This document shows positions 11,614 through 20,093 of a stretch of DNA of 28,667 nucleotides, piece by piece. Position 1 is the first letter of the stretch. Each line of letters opens with the position of its first letter. Under the pieces are notes generated by a model. The model saw only the letters and a program-made list of their open reading frames with translations, did no database searches and was not told where the DNA came from. The translations under genes and the position numbers were made by a program. Location: positions 1 to 28,667 of the IMG/VR virus record IMGVR_UViG_3300008107_001297, one strand, 5' to 3'. The stretch is from a virus.

Positions 11614-11929
11614 GATGCCCTTTATCTATAGCTTCTAAAAGCCAAGCTAAAGCTTTTCCTAAGAGGGTGAGGTTTCCTCTATTTTTGGCTAGAACAAAGC
11701 TAATTGTCCTATCCATATCACCAAAAGGAATGTCTTTCTTCTTGATTAACAACTGGTTAAACAGTTCTTCACACACGGTGTTTCCATGTTGGTCAAGAGA
11801 TTTTGCTATCCTAAAGAGATAACTATCTATAGCTCTAAATAAGCTCACTAGTAGTTGAAAGGTAAATCCTATAGGCAATATAACTATTGACAGTATTAAA
11901 GCCACTAATAAAAGAATAAATCCTCTCAT
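11594..11929 (-). CDS. membrane-anchored phage protein (111 aa)
   Basis: A long N-terminal hydrophobic region, residues 3-31 (GFILLLVALILSIVILPIG then FTFQLLVSLF), is followed by a cytoplasmic-type helical domain (YLFRIAKSLDQHG..., NRGNLTLLGKALAWLLEAID) ending in DKSTD. There is no cleavage-like site, so it is probably a membrane anchor. It lies between the fibre gene and the lysis gap and is the last gene of the upstream transcript if the hairpin is a terminator. Function is unknown; a lysis-accessory role is possible from position. Confidence 0.65.
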   Translation of the reverse strand: MRGFILLLVALILSIVILPIGFTFQLLVSLFRAIDSYLFRIAKSLDQHGNTVCEELFNQLLIKKKDIPFGDMDRTISFVLAKNRGNLTLLGKALAWLLEAIDKGHLDKSTD

Positions 11930-11932
11930 ATA

Positions 11933-13213
11933 TTATTTTTTAAATGCTTCCATAAGCTCCCCAAGTATCATAGGAGTACAAAGGTTTTGCATCCTTACAG
12001 CTACAGGCACAGTGCTTGAGGAAAGTTCTGTTAGGAATAGGGATGTAGTGAATAAAGCTGTTCCAACAGTTCCATTATCATAAACCACACCACTTCTTGT
12101 ATCAGCAGCAGCAGGCATTTTAAGAGTGCCTATTAATCCACTTCCAGGACCATAAACTATGTTGTTTCTTGTATCTGCTTCTGCTGGCATATTAGGGAAT
12201 GTATCTTCTGAATAGAGTGTTCTTGGACTACCACCACTTGTAAAAAAATCAGCCTGTGTTGTGTTGTTTGCATCAAGCCAAACTATAGGAGCGTAAATAG
12301 CCATCTTACCGTTGTTGTTCACCATATTGCCATTTAGATAAACCTGACCATTTGTGTTTGTCATTCTTATTGCTTCTGCTGTTGCAGATGCTGTTACAGT
12401 TCCTGTTACGTTTATTATGTTTGCTGTTGTGGAAGAAATAGCTTCTACAGTTCCTCCTGTTACGTTCCCTGTAATGTTGTTTGTAGGGGCAGATGTAATT
12501 ATTGCCTCAGCTGCTGTTCCTCCTAAAATAGTTCCATTAACTGTTAATGATGTTCCTGAAAACGAAACTCCTTCATTGTTTGCTACTGACTGACCACCTG
12601 TAACATTACCTGTAATAGTAAGTGTTCCTGCTGATTGGTTTACTCCTCTATGAGAGCCACCTCCACCTATACCTCCTACAACATTACCTATTATTATAGT
12701 ATTGCCATTTGTAGAAACAAATGATTGAGCTCCCGTAGCAGCTCCACCATTTCCACCATTTACATTTCCTGTAATTGTTATTAACCCAGCTGATGTTTTA
12801 TTTATACATGTTGATACTGTAGTCGAACCATTAAAATTTGTTCCTGATAAATTCAAATTACAATTTCCGCTGTATAAAATTAAATTTGCAAAGGTTGTTG
12901 TAACATTCCCTCCCAAACTAATCGTAACAGTTCCTGTTGTTGCTGTCACCTGAATAAGATTTGTAGCACCTGGAACTAATGGAGATGATGAAGTAACAGT
13001 TCCTGTAACACCTGCTGTATTGAATACAAAGCTACCTCCTATCGTACCACCACTCCTCTGTGTTGTTCTTAATGTAGCTACATCAAAACTCTCATCCACA
13101 TTCAATGTTCTACCATCTGCATAAACATCATCTCCTGCAACAGGCTTTGTTCCACCGTTCCAGTTGGCTGCGTTACTCCAGTTCCCATTTGCTAAAGGCC
13201 ATTTATCTGCCAT
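11933..13213 (-). CDS. beta-solenoid tail fibre/tailspike-like protein (426 aa)
   Basis: The protein begins MADKWPLANGNWSNAANWNGG, then GDDVYADGRTLNVDES. It continues with many short repeats around GNVTGG/GNVNGGNGG (about 135-260), the look of a parallel beta-helix. A Cys-containing turn (SGNCNLNLSGTNFNGSTTVS then CINKTSAG) is shared with its neighbour. The C-terminal part has repeated [IV][VT][YF]GPGSGLIGTL-like segments (about 345-380) ending in LAVRMQ-type and MEAFKK. Its start overlaps the stop of the 632-residue paralogue as TAATG (13213). It is probably a host-binding fibre or spike. No enzymatic residue is evident; polysaccharide cleavage is conceivable but unseen. Confidence 0.78.
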   Translation of the reverse strand: MADKWPLANGNWSNAANWNGGTKPVAGDDVYADGRTLNVDESFDVATLRTTQRSGGTIGGSFVFNTAGVTGTVTSSSPLVPGATNLIQVTATTGTVTISLGGNVTTTFANLILYSGNCNLNLSGTNFNGSTTVSTCINKTSAGLITITGNVNGGNGGAATGAQSFVSTNGNTIIIGNVVGGIGGGGSHRGVNQSAGTLTITGNVTGGQSVANNEGVSFSGTSLTVNGTILGGTAAEAIITSAPTNNITGNVTGGTVEAISSTTANIINVTGTVTASATAEAIRMTNTNGQVYLNGNMVNNNGKMAIYAPIVWLDANNTTQADFFTSGGSPRTLYSEDTFPNMPAEADTRNNIVYGPGSGLIGTLKMPAAADTRSGVVYDNGTVGTALFTTSLFLTELSSSTVPVAVRMQNLCTPMILGELMEAFKK

Positions 13214-15111
13214 TACGAGTTATTATATTGTGAGATAATATTTCCTGCTGTTGTATCTGTCAGGGTGTTCTTCAGTCTTACAGCAAGGCTGTCAGAGCTT
13301 GCGTTAATACCACTTATGATGTCAGCACTTGTCAGCTCTCCTGTTCCTACTGTGTTGTCCACAGGTACGTTCTCCCTCACATCTGATGCTGAAGGCACAA
13401 CCATTGTTCCTGTCAAAGATAGAGCAGGACCAAATGTCACACCGTTTCTTACGTTTGTTGTAGCAGGAAGGTTAGGGGTAGAATCTGCTGAATATAGAGT
13501 TTTTGTCTGACCACCTCCTGTGTCCATTCTCCACAGAGTTGTTGCTGTATTAGAGATGAAAACGTTAGGACACCAGATAGCCATCCTTCCGAGTGTGTTG
13601 TACATATTACCTGTAAGGTTCACCACTTGTGTTCCTGTGCCTGTTAATTGTATTCCTGCTTGTGTTGTAGAAGCATATACATCACCTGTTACTGTAACTG
13701 TATAGGAGTTTTGTGCTGTAATTGTATTAGCTATGCCAGCACCACCATTACCAAAAACATTGCCTATAATAGTGCTGTTTGCTGATATTATTAATCCAGC
13801 TCCAATATTTCCTATTACATTTCCTGTTACATTTACTCCACCTGTTGATGTGAAAACTCCATTAGCACCAGTACCACCTCCTCCTGTAACATTACCATTA
13901 ACAGTTCCTAATGTACCACCAAAGTTAATACCATGAGCGGTTGCACCACTACCACCTCTCACATCACCATTAATAGTGAATTGTGATGCTGCTCCTGTTA
14001 GGGATATGCCATGAACGTTTGAGCCTGTACCACCTGTTACATTTCCTGTTACTGTTACGTTTCCTGCTGTTTGGGATATGCCTGAAGCTACAGATGAAGC
14101 AAATACGCTTCCTATAACAACTGTATTTCCTGCTGTTGAAAGTAAAGCATGACCATTTGGACTAGTGTTTGCGACCAAATCTCCTGTAACTGTTATTGTT
14201 CCTGTAGATGATTTATTTATACAAGTAGCAACATTAGCACTAATTCCACCATTAAACCTAACTCCATTTAAAGTGAAATTACAGTTTCCTGTGTAGTTAA
14301 ATATTTGAGAAGAAGTAGCATTTAATCCTGTCACAGCACTCCCCAAACTCAATGTAACTGTACCTGTTGTAGCAGTGACAGTAATAAGGTTTGCAGCACC
14401 TGCACTTAATGCTGCTGATGTACTCGTAGCACTAACAGTAACACCTGCTGTGTTGAAATTGAATGAGCCTCCTGATGCTAAAGCTGCTGTGCCTGGTTGG
14501 TAGAGTTCGAGTTCATTTATTCTTGGTGTTGAAGTACCTCCAGTTGCACTAATATTTACTCTATAATATCTATATGCGGTTGGATTTCCTATTGATGATA
14601 TTGAATATGTACCGTTATTTGGTATAGCTGTTGCTGATGTTACAGTATGTAAAATATTCCAAGATACATTGTTGCTACTTCCTTCAAATGTCCAGTTACG
14701 TGGATTATCAGCACTATTTGAAGCACCAAATATTGTATATCCGTCTATTATTATAGAACTACCAAAGTCAAAAGATAGCCAAGCAGGTACAGCATTTCCT
14801 GTCCAATAGTTAGAAGATTGAGCATAACTTCTATCAAATGCTCTATACGCTTCTTGTCCAACAGCAAATTGACTACTCGCAGCCGCAACAAATGGACTTG
14901 GAGCATTATTAGCAGTCATCTGTGGTGTAGCAATATCCCTTGCCCTTGCAGTATTATTCAAACTATTTACAGTAGCATTCGTATCCATAGCAACTGTGAA
15001 GCTGTTTGTGTAAACATCATCTCCAGTTGTAGGAATACCAAGCAAAGTTCCGTCATTCCATGTGGAAGTACTACTAAATGCTCCTGAAGAAATTGCCCAG
15101 CGAGTTGCCAT
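13213..15111 (-). CDS. beta-solenoid fibre with inserted F5/8-type C (discoidin-like) domain (632 aa)
   Basis: The N-terminal 50 residues and the region from about 210 to the end match the 426-residue paralogue (GGSFNFNTAGVT; CNFTLNGVRFNGG; GNVTGG repeats; TLYSADSTPNLPA; GPALSLTGT). Residues about 60-207 are extra and resemble a discoidin/F5-8 type C carbohydrate-binding domain: AYRAFD (88-93), WLSFDFGSSIIIDGYTIFG (111-129), NWTFEGSSNNVSW, YRYYRVNIS (180-188), RINELELY (197-204). This domain usually binds sugars or lipid surfaces, so it could add a receptor contact to the fibre. The insertion edges are sharp relative to the paralogue. It sits in the middle of the tail operon, three bases after the 100-residue gene stop. 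Confidence 0.8.
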   Translation of the reverse strand: MATRWAISSGAFSSTSTWNDGTLLGIPTTGDDVYTNSFTVAMDTNATVNSLNNTARARDIATPQMTANNAPSPFVAAASSQFAVGQEAYRAFDRSYAQSSNYWTGNAVPAWLSFDFGSSIIIDGYTIFGASNSADNPRNWTFEGSSNNVSWNILHTVTSATAIPNNGTYSISSIGNPTAYRYYRVNISATGGTSTPRINELELYQPGTAALASGGSFNFNTAGVTVSATSTSAALSAGAANLITVTATTGTVTLSLGSAVTGLNATSSQIFNYTGNCNFTLNGVRFNGGISANVATCINKSSTGTITVTGDLVANTSPNGHALLSTAGNTVVIGSVFASSVASGISQTAGNVTVTGNVTGGTGSNVHGISLTGAASQFTINGDVRGGSGATAHGINFGGTLGTVNGNVTGGGGTGANGVFTSTGGVNVTGNVIGNIGAGLIISANSTIIGNVFGNGGAGIANTITAQNSYTVTVTGDVYASTTQAGIQLTGTGTQVVNLTGNMYNTLGRMAIWCPNVFISNTATTLWRMDTGGGQTKTLYSADSTPNLPATTNVRNGVTFGPALSLTGTMVVPSASDVRENVPVDNTVGTGELTSADIISGINASSDSLAVRLKNTLTDTTAGNIISQYNNS

Positions 15112-15113
15112 AT

Positions 15114-15416
15114 CTAACTATAAACGTGAGTTAAGTAATTTATCCAATCAGTTCCACCAGCAGGCTGTGCTGTTGCTGTTGCACTAACACTCCCATCTGC
15201 TGCTATTGTAAGTCTTATAATAGTCCATACAGTTGCACTTTCACTACTCCCTGTTAATGCTGTTCCACAATAAAGGAATGAGCCACTTTGAGCAAACCTC
15301 CTTATTGTATTGTAAGGATTGAAAGCATCCCAAGCATAACCATTCCACTTCCAAGATGTACCTCCTGAAGTGTAAACCTGATTAAGGACTGGTGAGGACG
15401 GAAAGTCTAATGCCAT
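15114..15416 (-). CDS. small tail-fibre-associated protein (100 aa)
   Basis: The start MALDFPSSPVLNQVYTSGGTSWKWNGYAWD is the common phage-fibre motif (P-x-N-Q-x-Y...W.WNG..W). It is seen at the start of small fibre-linked or baseplate proteins. The rest is Thr/Ser/Ala-rich. It overlaps the 180-residue gene stop as TAATG (15416) and precedes the 632-residue fibre gene, suggesting a coupled assembly partner or tip. No enzyme motif is seen. Confidence 0.72.
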   Translation of the reverse strand: MALDFPSSPVLNQVYTSGGTSWKWNGYAWDAFNPYNTIRRFAQSGSFLYCGTALTGSSESATVWTIIRLTIAADGSVSATATAQPAGGTDWINYLTHVYS

Positions 15417-15958
15417 TAAATGTCTATTGAATAAGCGTTAACAAATATGTCATCCACCTCTTGGTTAGTTAGGCTTAATACAGCTTGTATCATAGCCACT
15501 GTTGGATTATTTCTTTCGATGTTGTTAGAATAATCCCAAGCATATTGAGCCTTAATCTTAAACTCCTGCTCAGCTTGTGTGCTGTCAGGAAGTGCATTGA
15601 TAGCTGCTGTTACATTTGCCTCAAGGTTCTGAATAGCAAGCTGCGCTCTTAACTGCCACCTTGTAACTCTTACAGGAACACCATCCACCACATCCTGTAC
15701 AAGCGGATGTACAAGTTTACCCTTAGCATAGTTGTCTATTCCTAAAGAGAGAAGGATGTTAAGGATGTACACTCTTTCATCTTCAGACAAAGTTGTTTCT
15801 GATGTATCAGAAAGCTCTTCAGCTACCCTTGATTCTAAAAGAGGCTTGTCAGAAGACACTCTATTGTATAGAATATCGCTGATGTATTTAGCTGCCTTGT
15901 CGCTTGTTAGGTAAGGGCTGCCATCCTTTTCAATGTTAAAGTCAAAATTGTATGTCAT
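15416..15958 (-). CDS. tail protein / tail-fibre assembly-like protein (180 aa)
   Basis: The C-terminal half has the pattern RWQLRAQLAIQNLEANVTAA, then INALP, YAWDYSNNIERNNPTVAMI and LTNQEVDDIFVNAYSI (about 99-177). Many phage tail proteins end in such a domain (WQ.k..L... aI..Lp.... W.....i.R..p.v......lt...iD.lF..A). The N-terminal half is helical with acidic stretches (LSDTSETTLSEDERVYILNILL). No signal peptide. It probably helps assemble or cap the fibres encoded next to it. It is separated from the 135-residue gene by a few bases and coupled to the next by TAATG. Confidence 0.68.
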   Translation of the reverse strand: MTYNFDFNIEKDGSPYLTSDKAAKYISDILYNRVSSDKPLLESRVAEELSDTSETTLSEDERVYILNILLSLGIDNYAKGKLVHPLVQDVVDGVPVRVTRWQLRAQLAIQNLEANVTAAINALPDSTQAEQEFKIKAQYAWDYSNNIERNNPTVAMIQAVLSLTNQEVDDIFVNAYSIDI

Positions 15959-15962
15959 AATT

Positions 15963-16370
15963 TTATATTTCGTAGAAGAATTGTCCTACTATTTGTTTTG
16001 TTCCTGATGCTGTCCATGTTGTTGTTAGCGCACTTATTGTTGTGTATCTTTGAAATGTAATGCTATTTACAGAACCACTACTTGAACCAAGTGCAACTTG
16101 ACCTGCTCCATTATCATTACCGTATGTCATAAAAACAATAGACGCATTTTTTGATATTATAGGCAAAGTAAAAGAAGTTGATGTGCTATTTGAAGTCCCT
16201 TCAATGGCATACATTATATAAACTATATTACCAACTACTTTATACCTTATTCTTTTTGTAGTGTAAACACTCCACCCAACAATACTAGATTGCTCCGAGA
16301 AGTCTATCCACGGAGTGTTAATTTGATTAGGTAAGTCACCACCATAAACACCATTTGCTACACCATTCAT
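15963..16370 (-). CDS. tail-fibre C-terminal-like protein (135 aa)
   Basis: This 135-residue beta-rich protein has WIDFSEQSSIVGWSVYTTKR (about 26-45), RYKVVGNIVYIMYAIEGTS and a final GTKQIVGQFFYEI. The Y..vgn.vyi.y.i.G.S....tsFtLP order (residues 43-70) is the usual jelly-roll of phage fibre tips, here as a separate gene. It lies between the 152- and 180-residue genes. Probably a receptor-binding tip or accessory. No catalytic site is seen. Confidence 0.68.
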   Translation of the reverse strand: MNGVANGVYGGDLPNQINTPWIDFSEQSSIVGWSVYTTKRIRYKVVGNIVYIMYAIEGTSNSTSTSFTLPIISKNASIVFMTYGNDNGAGQVALGSSSGSVNSITFQRYTTISALTTTWTASGTKQIVGQFFYEI

Positions 16371-16380
16371 ACTGTATCAA

Positions 16381-16839
16381 TTAAGGAGCTAAGTAATCTA
16401 ATCCTGAAGCCTGAATAAAGCAGGAAGCACCTCCTGAAAGGTTTGCCAAAGTTGTTGCCCTAAGTACATCACCACCTAAAAGTGGAATATACTGCCTTCC
16501 TGTATTGTCTAAAGGAAGACCTGGAATGTTTGTGCCATTTAGAAAATCCACAGCAAACCTAGCAAGGTTAGTGTTACCACTTGAAACAGGTACGTTAACA
16601 AGTCCTAAAGGAATCACAGTAGAACCACCTCTTAAAATGTAAATAAACACGTTAACAGTCACAGTATCGTTCGTTGTGGCTGTAAGAGATATAATCCTTG
16701 TACCAAATGTTCCTGCTGCCTCAATAGTAGTACCATTTGTATTGCTTCCCAATGTACCAATCGTTGTACCTGTAAGCACACCTATACCACCACTTGGCTG
16801 GTTGGCAACTCTAACTAAACTTCCTGCTGGTAAACTCAT
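16381..16839 (-). CDS. tail/baseplate beta protein (152 aa)
   Basis: This 152-residue protein is Gly/Thr/Asn-rich and beta-type: MSLPAGSLVRVANQPSGG, GTRIISLTATTNDTVTVNVF, IPLGLVNVPVSSG, then LPLDNTGRQYIPLLGGDVLR (about 105-125). The pattern with 'VPVxSGN' and 'LPLDNTGRQYIPL' recurs, from memory, in phage structural proteins next to long fibres. It is soluble, with no signal or enzyme site. It lies a few bases downstream of the 693-residue fibre gene and probably assembles with it. Confidence 0.65.
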   Translation of the reverse strand: MSLPAGSLVRVANQPSGGIGVLTGTTIGTLGSNTNGTTIEAAGTFGTRIISLTATTNDTVTVNVFIYILRGGSTVIPLGLVNVPVSSGNTNLARFAVDFLNGTNIPGLPLDNTGRQYIPLLGGDVLRATTLANLSGGASCFIQASGLDYLAP

Positions 16840-16842
16840 ATA

Positions 16843-18924
16843 TTAAAAATTAAATAGTATTCTTTGATTTGTCATTATCGCATAGTCAACATCATCCGCA
16901 AAGTTATCCAGACTTGTCTTTACAAGATTGTTTGTAGGATATTTAGTGGAAGATGTATCTAAAGTTGCATTCTCTTTGTTAGCAACATTCTCTGGTGTAT
17001 ACCCAATCTCTGTAAGCACTGTTGTAGCACTTATTGTAGCACCATTGCCCTTGAGGAGACCATTGAATGTTGTAGCTGTTAAGCTGTTTATTGTGTTTGT
17101 ACCACTTGCTCCTTGAGGACCTTGAGGACCTAAAGGGAGGGTTGCTTGCACCCATTGATAGGTGTTACCATCGTAAATATACGTATATTGTAATCCTGTA
17201 TCAGAGTGTGTCCAGAAGCTCTCAAGAACAATAGCTGATGTTCCTGTTCCTGTTGGTTGTGTGTTCTGATAGAATGTTGTGGGTTTGTCGTTAAACGTAT
17301 TCCAATCTGTAGAGCTTAGCTTTCCTGTGTTTGTTGCAGAAGCTACAGGAAGGTTAAATGTATGTGTGTTTGTAACACTGGATATGTTAAAATCTGTTCC
17401 TGTTGTTCCTGTAGCAAGGAATTGCACTTGGGCTATTAAGCCATTTAACGCACTTAGTCCTGTAGAGAAAGTTGTTAATATTTGAGAAAGATTAACACCT
17501 TCTGTATATAATGTAATAGTTCTTGTATCACATGCAACATACACTCTTATAGCAAGTCTGTCTGTTAATGCAAGAGTTGTTGTAGGAACAGCAATAGATG
17601 TTGTATATAAATCTAAAGATGTACCATTTGTAATAACTTCTGGAGATGTTGAATTGGAAGCAATAAGTGTAAATACAGCCCCATCATATTTATACAACTC
17701 TACATAAAAACTAGGAGATCCTCCTGCAGAACTAGCACTAAAATAGAAATCTATTAACCAGTTTCCACCAGGAATGTTAATTAGACTAGGATCACCAGCA
17801 TCTGTTAAAAACTGAGCTATAAGTCCATCTGTAGAAGTGGAATAGTTTGTTCCTCCTCCTATTACAGGGTTTCTACTTAATTGCTCATATCCAATAACAG
17901 AAGAAGGAATACTACCGTTTAAATAATAACTTATACTAGATCCTCCACCACTTGGAGAAGAAGGAAGTGTTGCAAGCTGACCATCACCTCTTATATATTG
18001 AGAAGCTGTTCCAGCCCCTGTAACAGTGAGAGTTCCACTAGATGTAACAGGTGAATTCTTTCCAGCATTTCCTGTTTGAGAAGGAAGCCCACTCACTGTC
18101 CAGCTTCTGTTAGCACTCAAATCATACGTTACACCATTGATTGTTAGTGTGCGTGTCTGAGGAACAGGTGTATATCCTATTAGAGCAAATATGTCAAGGT
18201 TTGTTAGAGGAGCAGCCCCTGTTACAAGACCTTTATTATTTACAGAAAACTTAAGAGGAGTGATGGATGGAAATACACCAGAGTTTACAGTGTTAAGGGT
18301 GAGGGTGATGTTACCTCCTGTCATCCCAGCTCCTGTAACATCTCCTGAGAACAACAGAAGTTGTGCAGGATAGCTGATTGCTGTGTTCACCACACCTGTA
18401 ATTCTACCCTTACTATCCACTGTAATACTAGGAACAGTGGAAGCATTCCCGTATGTATTAGCTATCACCCCTGTATTAGCTAATGTAAACAAAGCTGAAC
18501 CAGGACCACTAGCTGTTCCATCTCCCGTAAGAGCTGTAATGTAGTTTCCTGAAGGTTGATATGATGTACTGTCTAAAGAACCATCCCCTTTAACAAACTG
18601 AGAGATTGTACCTCCAGTGGTTATAAATGCTTGAGACTCAATGGTTCCTGAGAGCTTGAATGTAAATCCACCACTAGTTATAATAGTGTTTTCTGTAAGA
18701 GACCCTCCAAGTTTAACTGCACCACCAGGAGTGGATTGTATAATTCCATTCTGGAAAATATATCCAAGTCCAGCATCCTGAAACTTAGCATCAATCTTCT
18801 GTAGAGCTGTTTGAATGCTGTCGTTTGTATTAATACCTGTATACACAAGATTGCCACCCTGGTAGAATACACAGGTGCTGTTTAGTATAACAGGACACGG
18901 TTCAGCAGAACAAGCAACATTCAT
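16843..18924 (-). CDS. long tail fibre protein with collagen-like segment (693 aa)
   Basis: The N-terminus (MNVACSAEPCPVILNSTCVF then YQGGNLVYTGINTNDSIQTALQKID) is a likely baseplate-docking part with paired Cys. The body is a repetitive beta fibre: VTGAG/GDVTGAG-type repeats, then IGYTPVPQTRTLTINGV, SRNPVIGGG and a Ser/Thr-rich domain. Near residues 597-607 is a short collagen-like GPQGPQGASG. The C-terminal end has IGYTPENVANKENATLD and YPTNNLVKTSLD, a motif also in the 219-residue protein. It is the longest fibre-type product here and probably a side or central fibre that meets the receptor. It is in one run with neighbours on both sides. Confidence 0.82.
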   Translation of the reverse strand: MNVACSAEPCPVILNSTCVFYQGGNLVYTGINTNDSIQTALQKIDAKFQDAGLGYIFQNGIIQSTPGGAVKLGGSLTENTIITSGGFTFKLSGTIESQAFITTGGTISQFVKGDGSLDSTSYQPSGNYITALTGDGTASGPGSALFTLANTGVIANTYGNASTVPSITVDSKGRITGVVNTAISYPAQLLLFSGDVTGAGMTGGNITLTLNTVNSGVFPSITPLKFSVNNKGLVTGAAPLTNLDIFALIGYTPVPQTRTLTINGVTYDLSANRSWTVSGLPSQTGNAGKNSPVTSSGTLTVTGAGTASQYIRGDGQLATLPSSPSGGGSSISYYLNGSIPSSVIGYEQLSRNPVIGGGTNYSTSTDGLIAQFLTDAGDPSLINIPGGNWLIDFYFSASSAGGSPSFYVELYKYDGAVFTLIASNSTSPEVITNGTSLDLYTTSIAVPTTTLALTDRLAIRVYVACDTRTITLYTEGVNLSQILTTFSTGLSALNGLIAQVQFLATGTTGTDFNISSVTNTHTFNLPVASATNTGKLSSTDWNTFNDKPTTFYQNTQPTGTGTSAIVLESFWTHSDTGLQYTYIYDGNTYQWVQATLPLGPQGPQGASGTNTINSLTATTFNGLLKGNGATISATTVLTEIGYTPENVANKENATLDTSSTKYPTNNLVKTSLDNFADDVDYAIMTNQRILFNF

Positions 18925-18933
18925 GTTATTATA

Positions 18934-19176
18934 TTAAGCAAAGAAAAATAATGATCCTCCTAATGCTGTTACACCAGCATCAATCCAATCAAACTTTTCT
19001 TTTTGGTAAAATTTATCAAAACATTCCTTAAGGAGACCAGCTACTGTAGCAGTTCCCAAACAAATAAATCCTAATGTTGGTTGTGTGAACAGGTGAAAAC
19101 CTGCTGATATCATTGATATGAACAGCGATAATCCAAATCCTACTGTAAAATGCATTGCTTTATCTACTGGTATCAT
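18934..19176 (-). CDS. small membrane protein with DKAMHFTVG start (80 aa)
   Basis: The protein has an N-terminal DKAMHFTVGFGLSLFISMISAG and a second hydrophobic part (TLGFICLGTATVAGLLKECFD), a charged stretch KFYQKEKFDWID, then a third hydrophobic segment (VTALGGSLFFFA). The D-K-x-x-H-F-x-x-G ... KE-x-x-D ... D pattern recalls DUF2279/YfiM-like small membrane proteins and VanZ-like starts; the match is by eye. It lies between the metalloprotease lipoprotein and the long fibre gene. It could support insertion or export of the neighbour, or be a lysis accessory; uncertain. Confidence 0.65.
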   Translation of the reverse strand: MIPVDKAMHFTVGFGLSLFISMISAGFHLFTQPTLGFICLGTATVAGLLKECFDKFYQKEKFDWIDAGVTALGGSLFFFA

Positions 19177-19187
19177 ATTGTTGTATT

Positions 19188-20090
19188 TTAAAACCCCACC
19201 TTTTGTCTAATTATCAAACTGTCATTTTGAATATTTGAACACCCAAATGAGTTAGGTCCAATCCACCAATACCCTATTCTTGCATTAGAACTACCCATAA
19301 TAGGGGCTCTTGATGTAGATCCTGTTCCAAATCCAGGATTATATTCAGATATGAAGGTTGTTCCATCACATCTTATTTGATGGTATAACCCTAAAGTGTG
19401 TCCTGATTCATGAGAAATAGCTTCAGCAATAGGTTTTTGTTTATAGGCAAGAGCCTTGCTAAATACAAAACAAGGAACCTCTAATCCCCATGTTATAGAT
19501 TCAACATAAGCTATACCACCTACACTTCCATACCATTCATTAAATTCTGTAATTATAACCCTCTGCCTTCTCACTAAAGAAGCAGCATTGTAAACAGTTG
19601 AATCTGTAGTGATGGCTATTGGAGCAAACTGCTTATAGTCTTCTCTAACAGAATCTACAATATTATTAATTTCTGTTGAACTAAGACCAGAAGGTGTTGC
19701 ATAAAATGCTACACCACCATTCCAATAAGGCGTATTAACCGTGTGACCATCAAAATCTAAAAATATAACCCATGGTCCAAATGCAGGAGGAGGAGGAAAA
19801 GGTGTAGCATCACAAGCATCTCCTATTCCATCTTTATCAGAGTCTAATTGATCTGGATTAAATGTTACAGAGCAATTATCTTGTGTATCAAAAATTCCGT
19901 CTCTATCAGTATCACGAGCTTTTCTTCTAAGTGCTTCTTCTTGCTCTTTAGAAGACATTCTACCTATGACATTATAGTTTCCGTTTAAAAAATCACAGAT
20001 TTGTATGTCTTTTTTATAAATATGAAATGTGTCATGTTTAGAACATGTAATAAAGAATAAAATAAAAAAAGTTAGAAAAACCTTTTTCAT
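19188..20090 (-). CDS. predicted lipoprotein metzincin protease with thrombospondin type-3 repeats (300 aa)
   Basis: Residues 1-16 ([16 protein letters not shown]) are a signal with a lipobox-like cysteine at 16. Two Asp-rich calcium repeats of thrombospondin type 3 follow: [14 protein letters not shown] (60-73) and [12 protein letters not shown] (83-94). A Pro-rich linker ([10 protein letters not shown]) leads to a peptidase domain starting [20 protein letters not shown]. It has the zinc site [11 protein letters not shown], i.e. H227-E228-x2-H231-x2-G-x2-H237, and a Met-turn-type PIMG at Met265. All elements of a metzincin are visible. The product should be exported to the outer membrane or surface and cut proteins there, calcium-stabilised. 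It is flanked by fibre genes without a transcription break. It could also be a host-derived cargo gene; the same strand and tight packing argue that it is integral. Confidence 0.85.
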   Translation of the reverse strand: MKKVFLTFFILFFITCSKHDTFHIYKKDIQICDFLNGNYNVIGRMSSKEQEEALRRKARDTDRDGIFDTQDNCSVTFNPDQLDSDKDGIGDACDATPFPPPPAFGPWVIFLDFDGHTVNTPYWNGGVAFYATPSGLSSTEINNIVDSVREDYKQFAPIAITTDSTVYNAASLVRRQRVIITEFNEWYGSVGGIAYVESITWGLEVPCFVFSKALAYKQKPIAEAISHESGHTLGLYHQIRCDGTTFISEYNPGFGTGSTSRAPIMGSSNARIGYWWIGPNSFGCSNIQNDSLIIRQKVGF

Positions 20091-20093
20091 AAC

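Noticed and set aside
11933-13213. Reading the GNVTGG-rich protein as a polysaccharide lyase
   Set aside because: The repeats give a beta-solenoid look but no catalytic residues can be pointed to, so only a fibre/spike call is supported.
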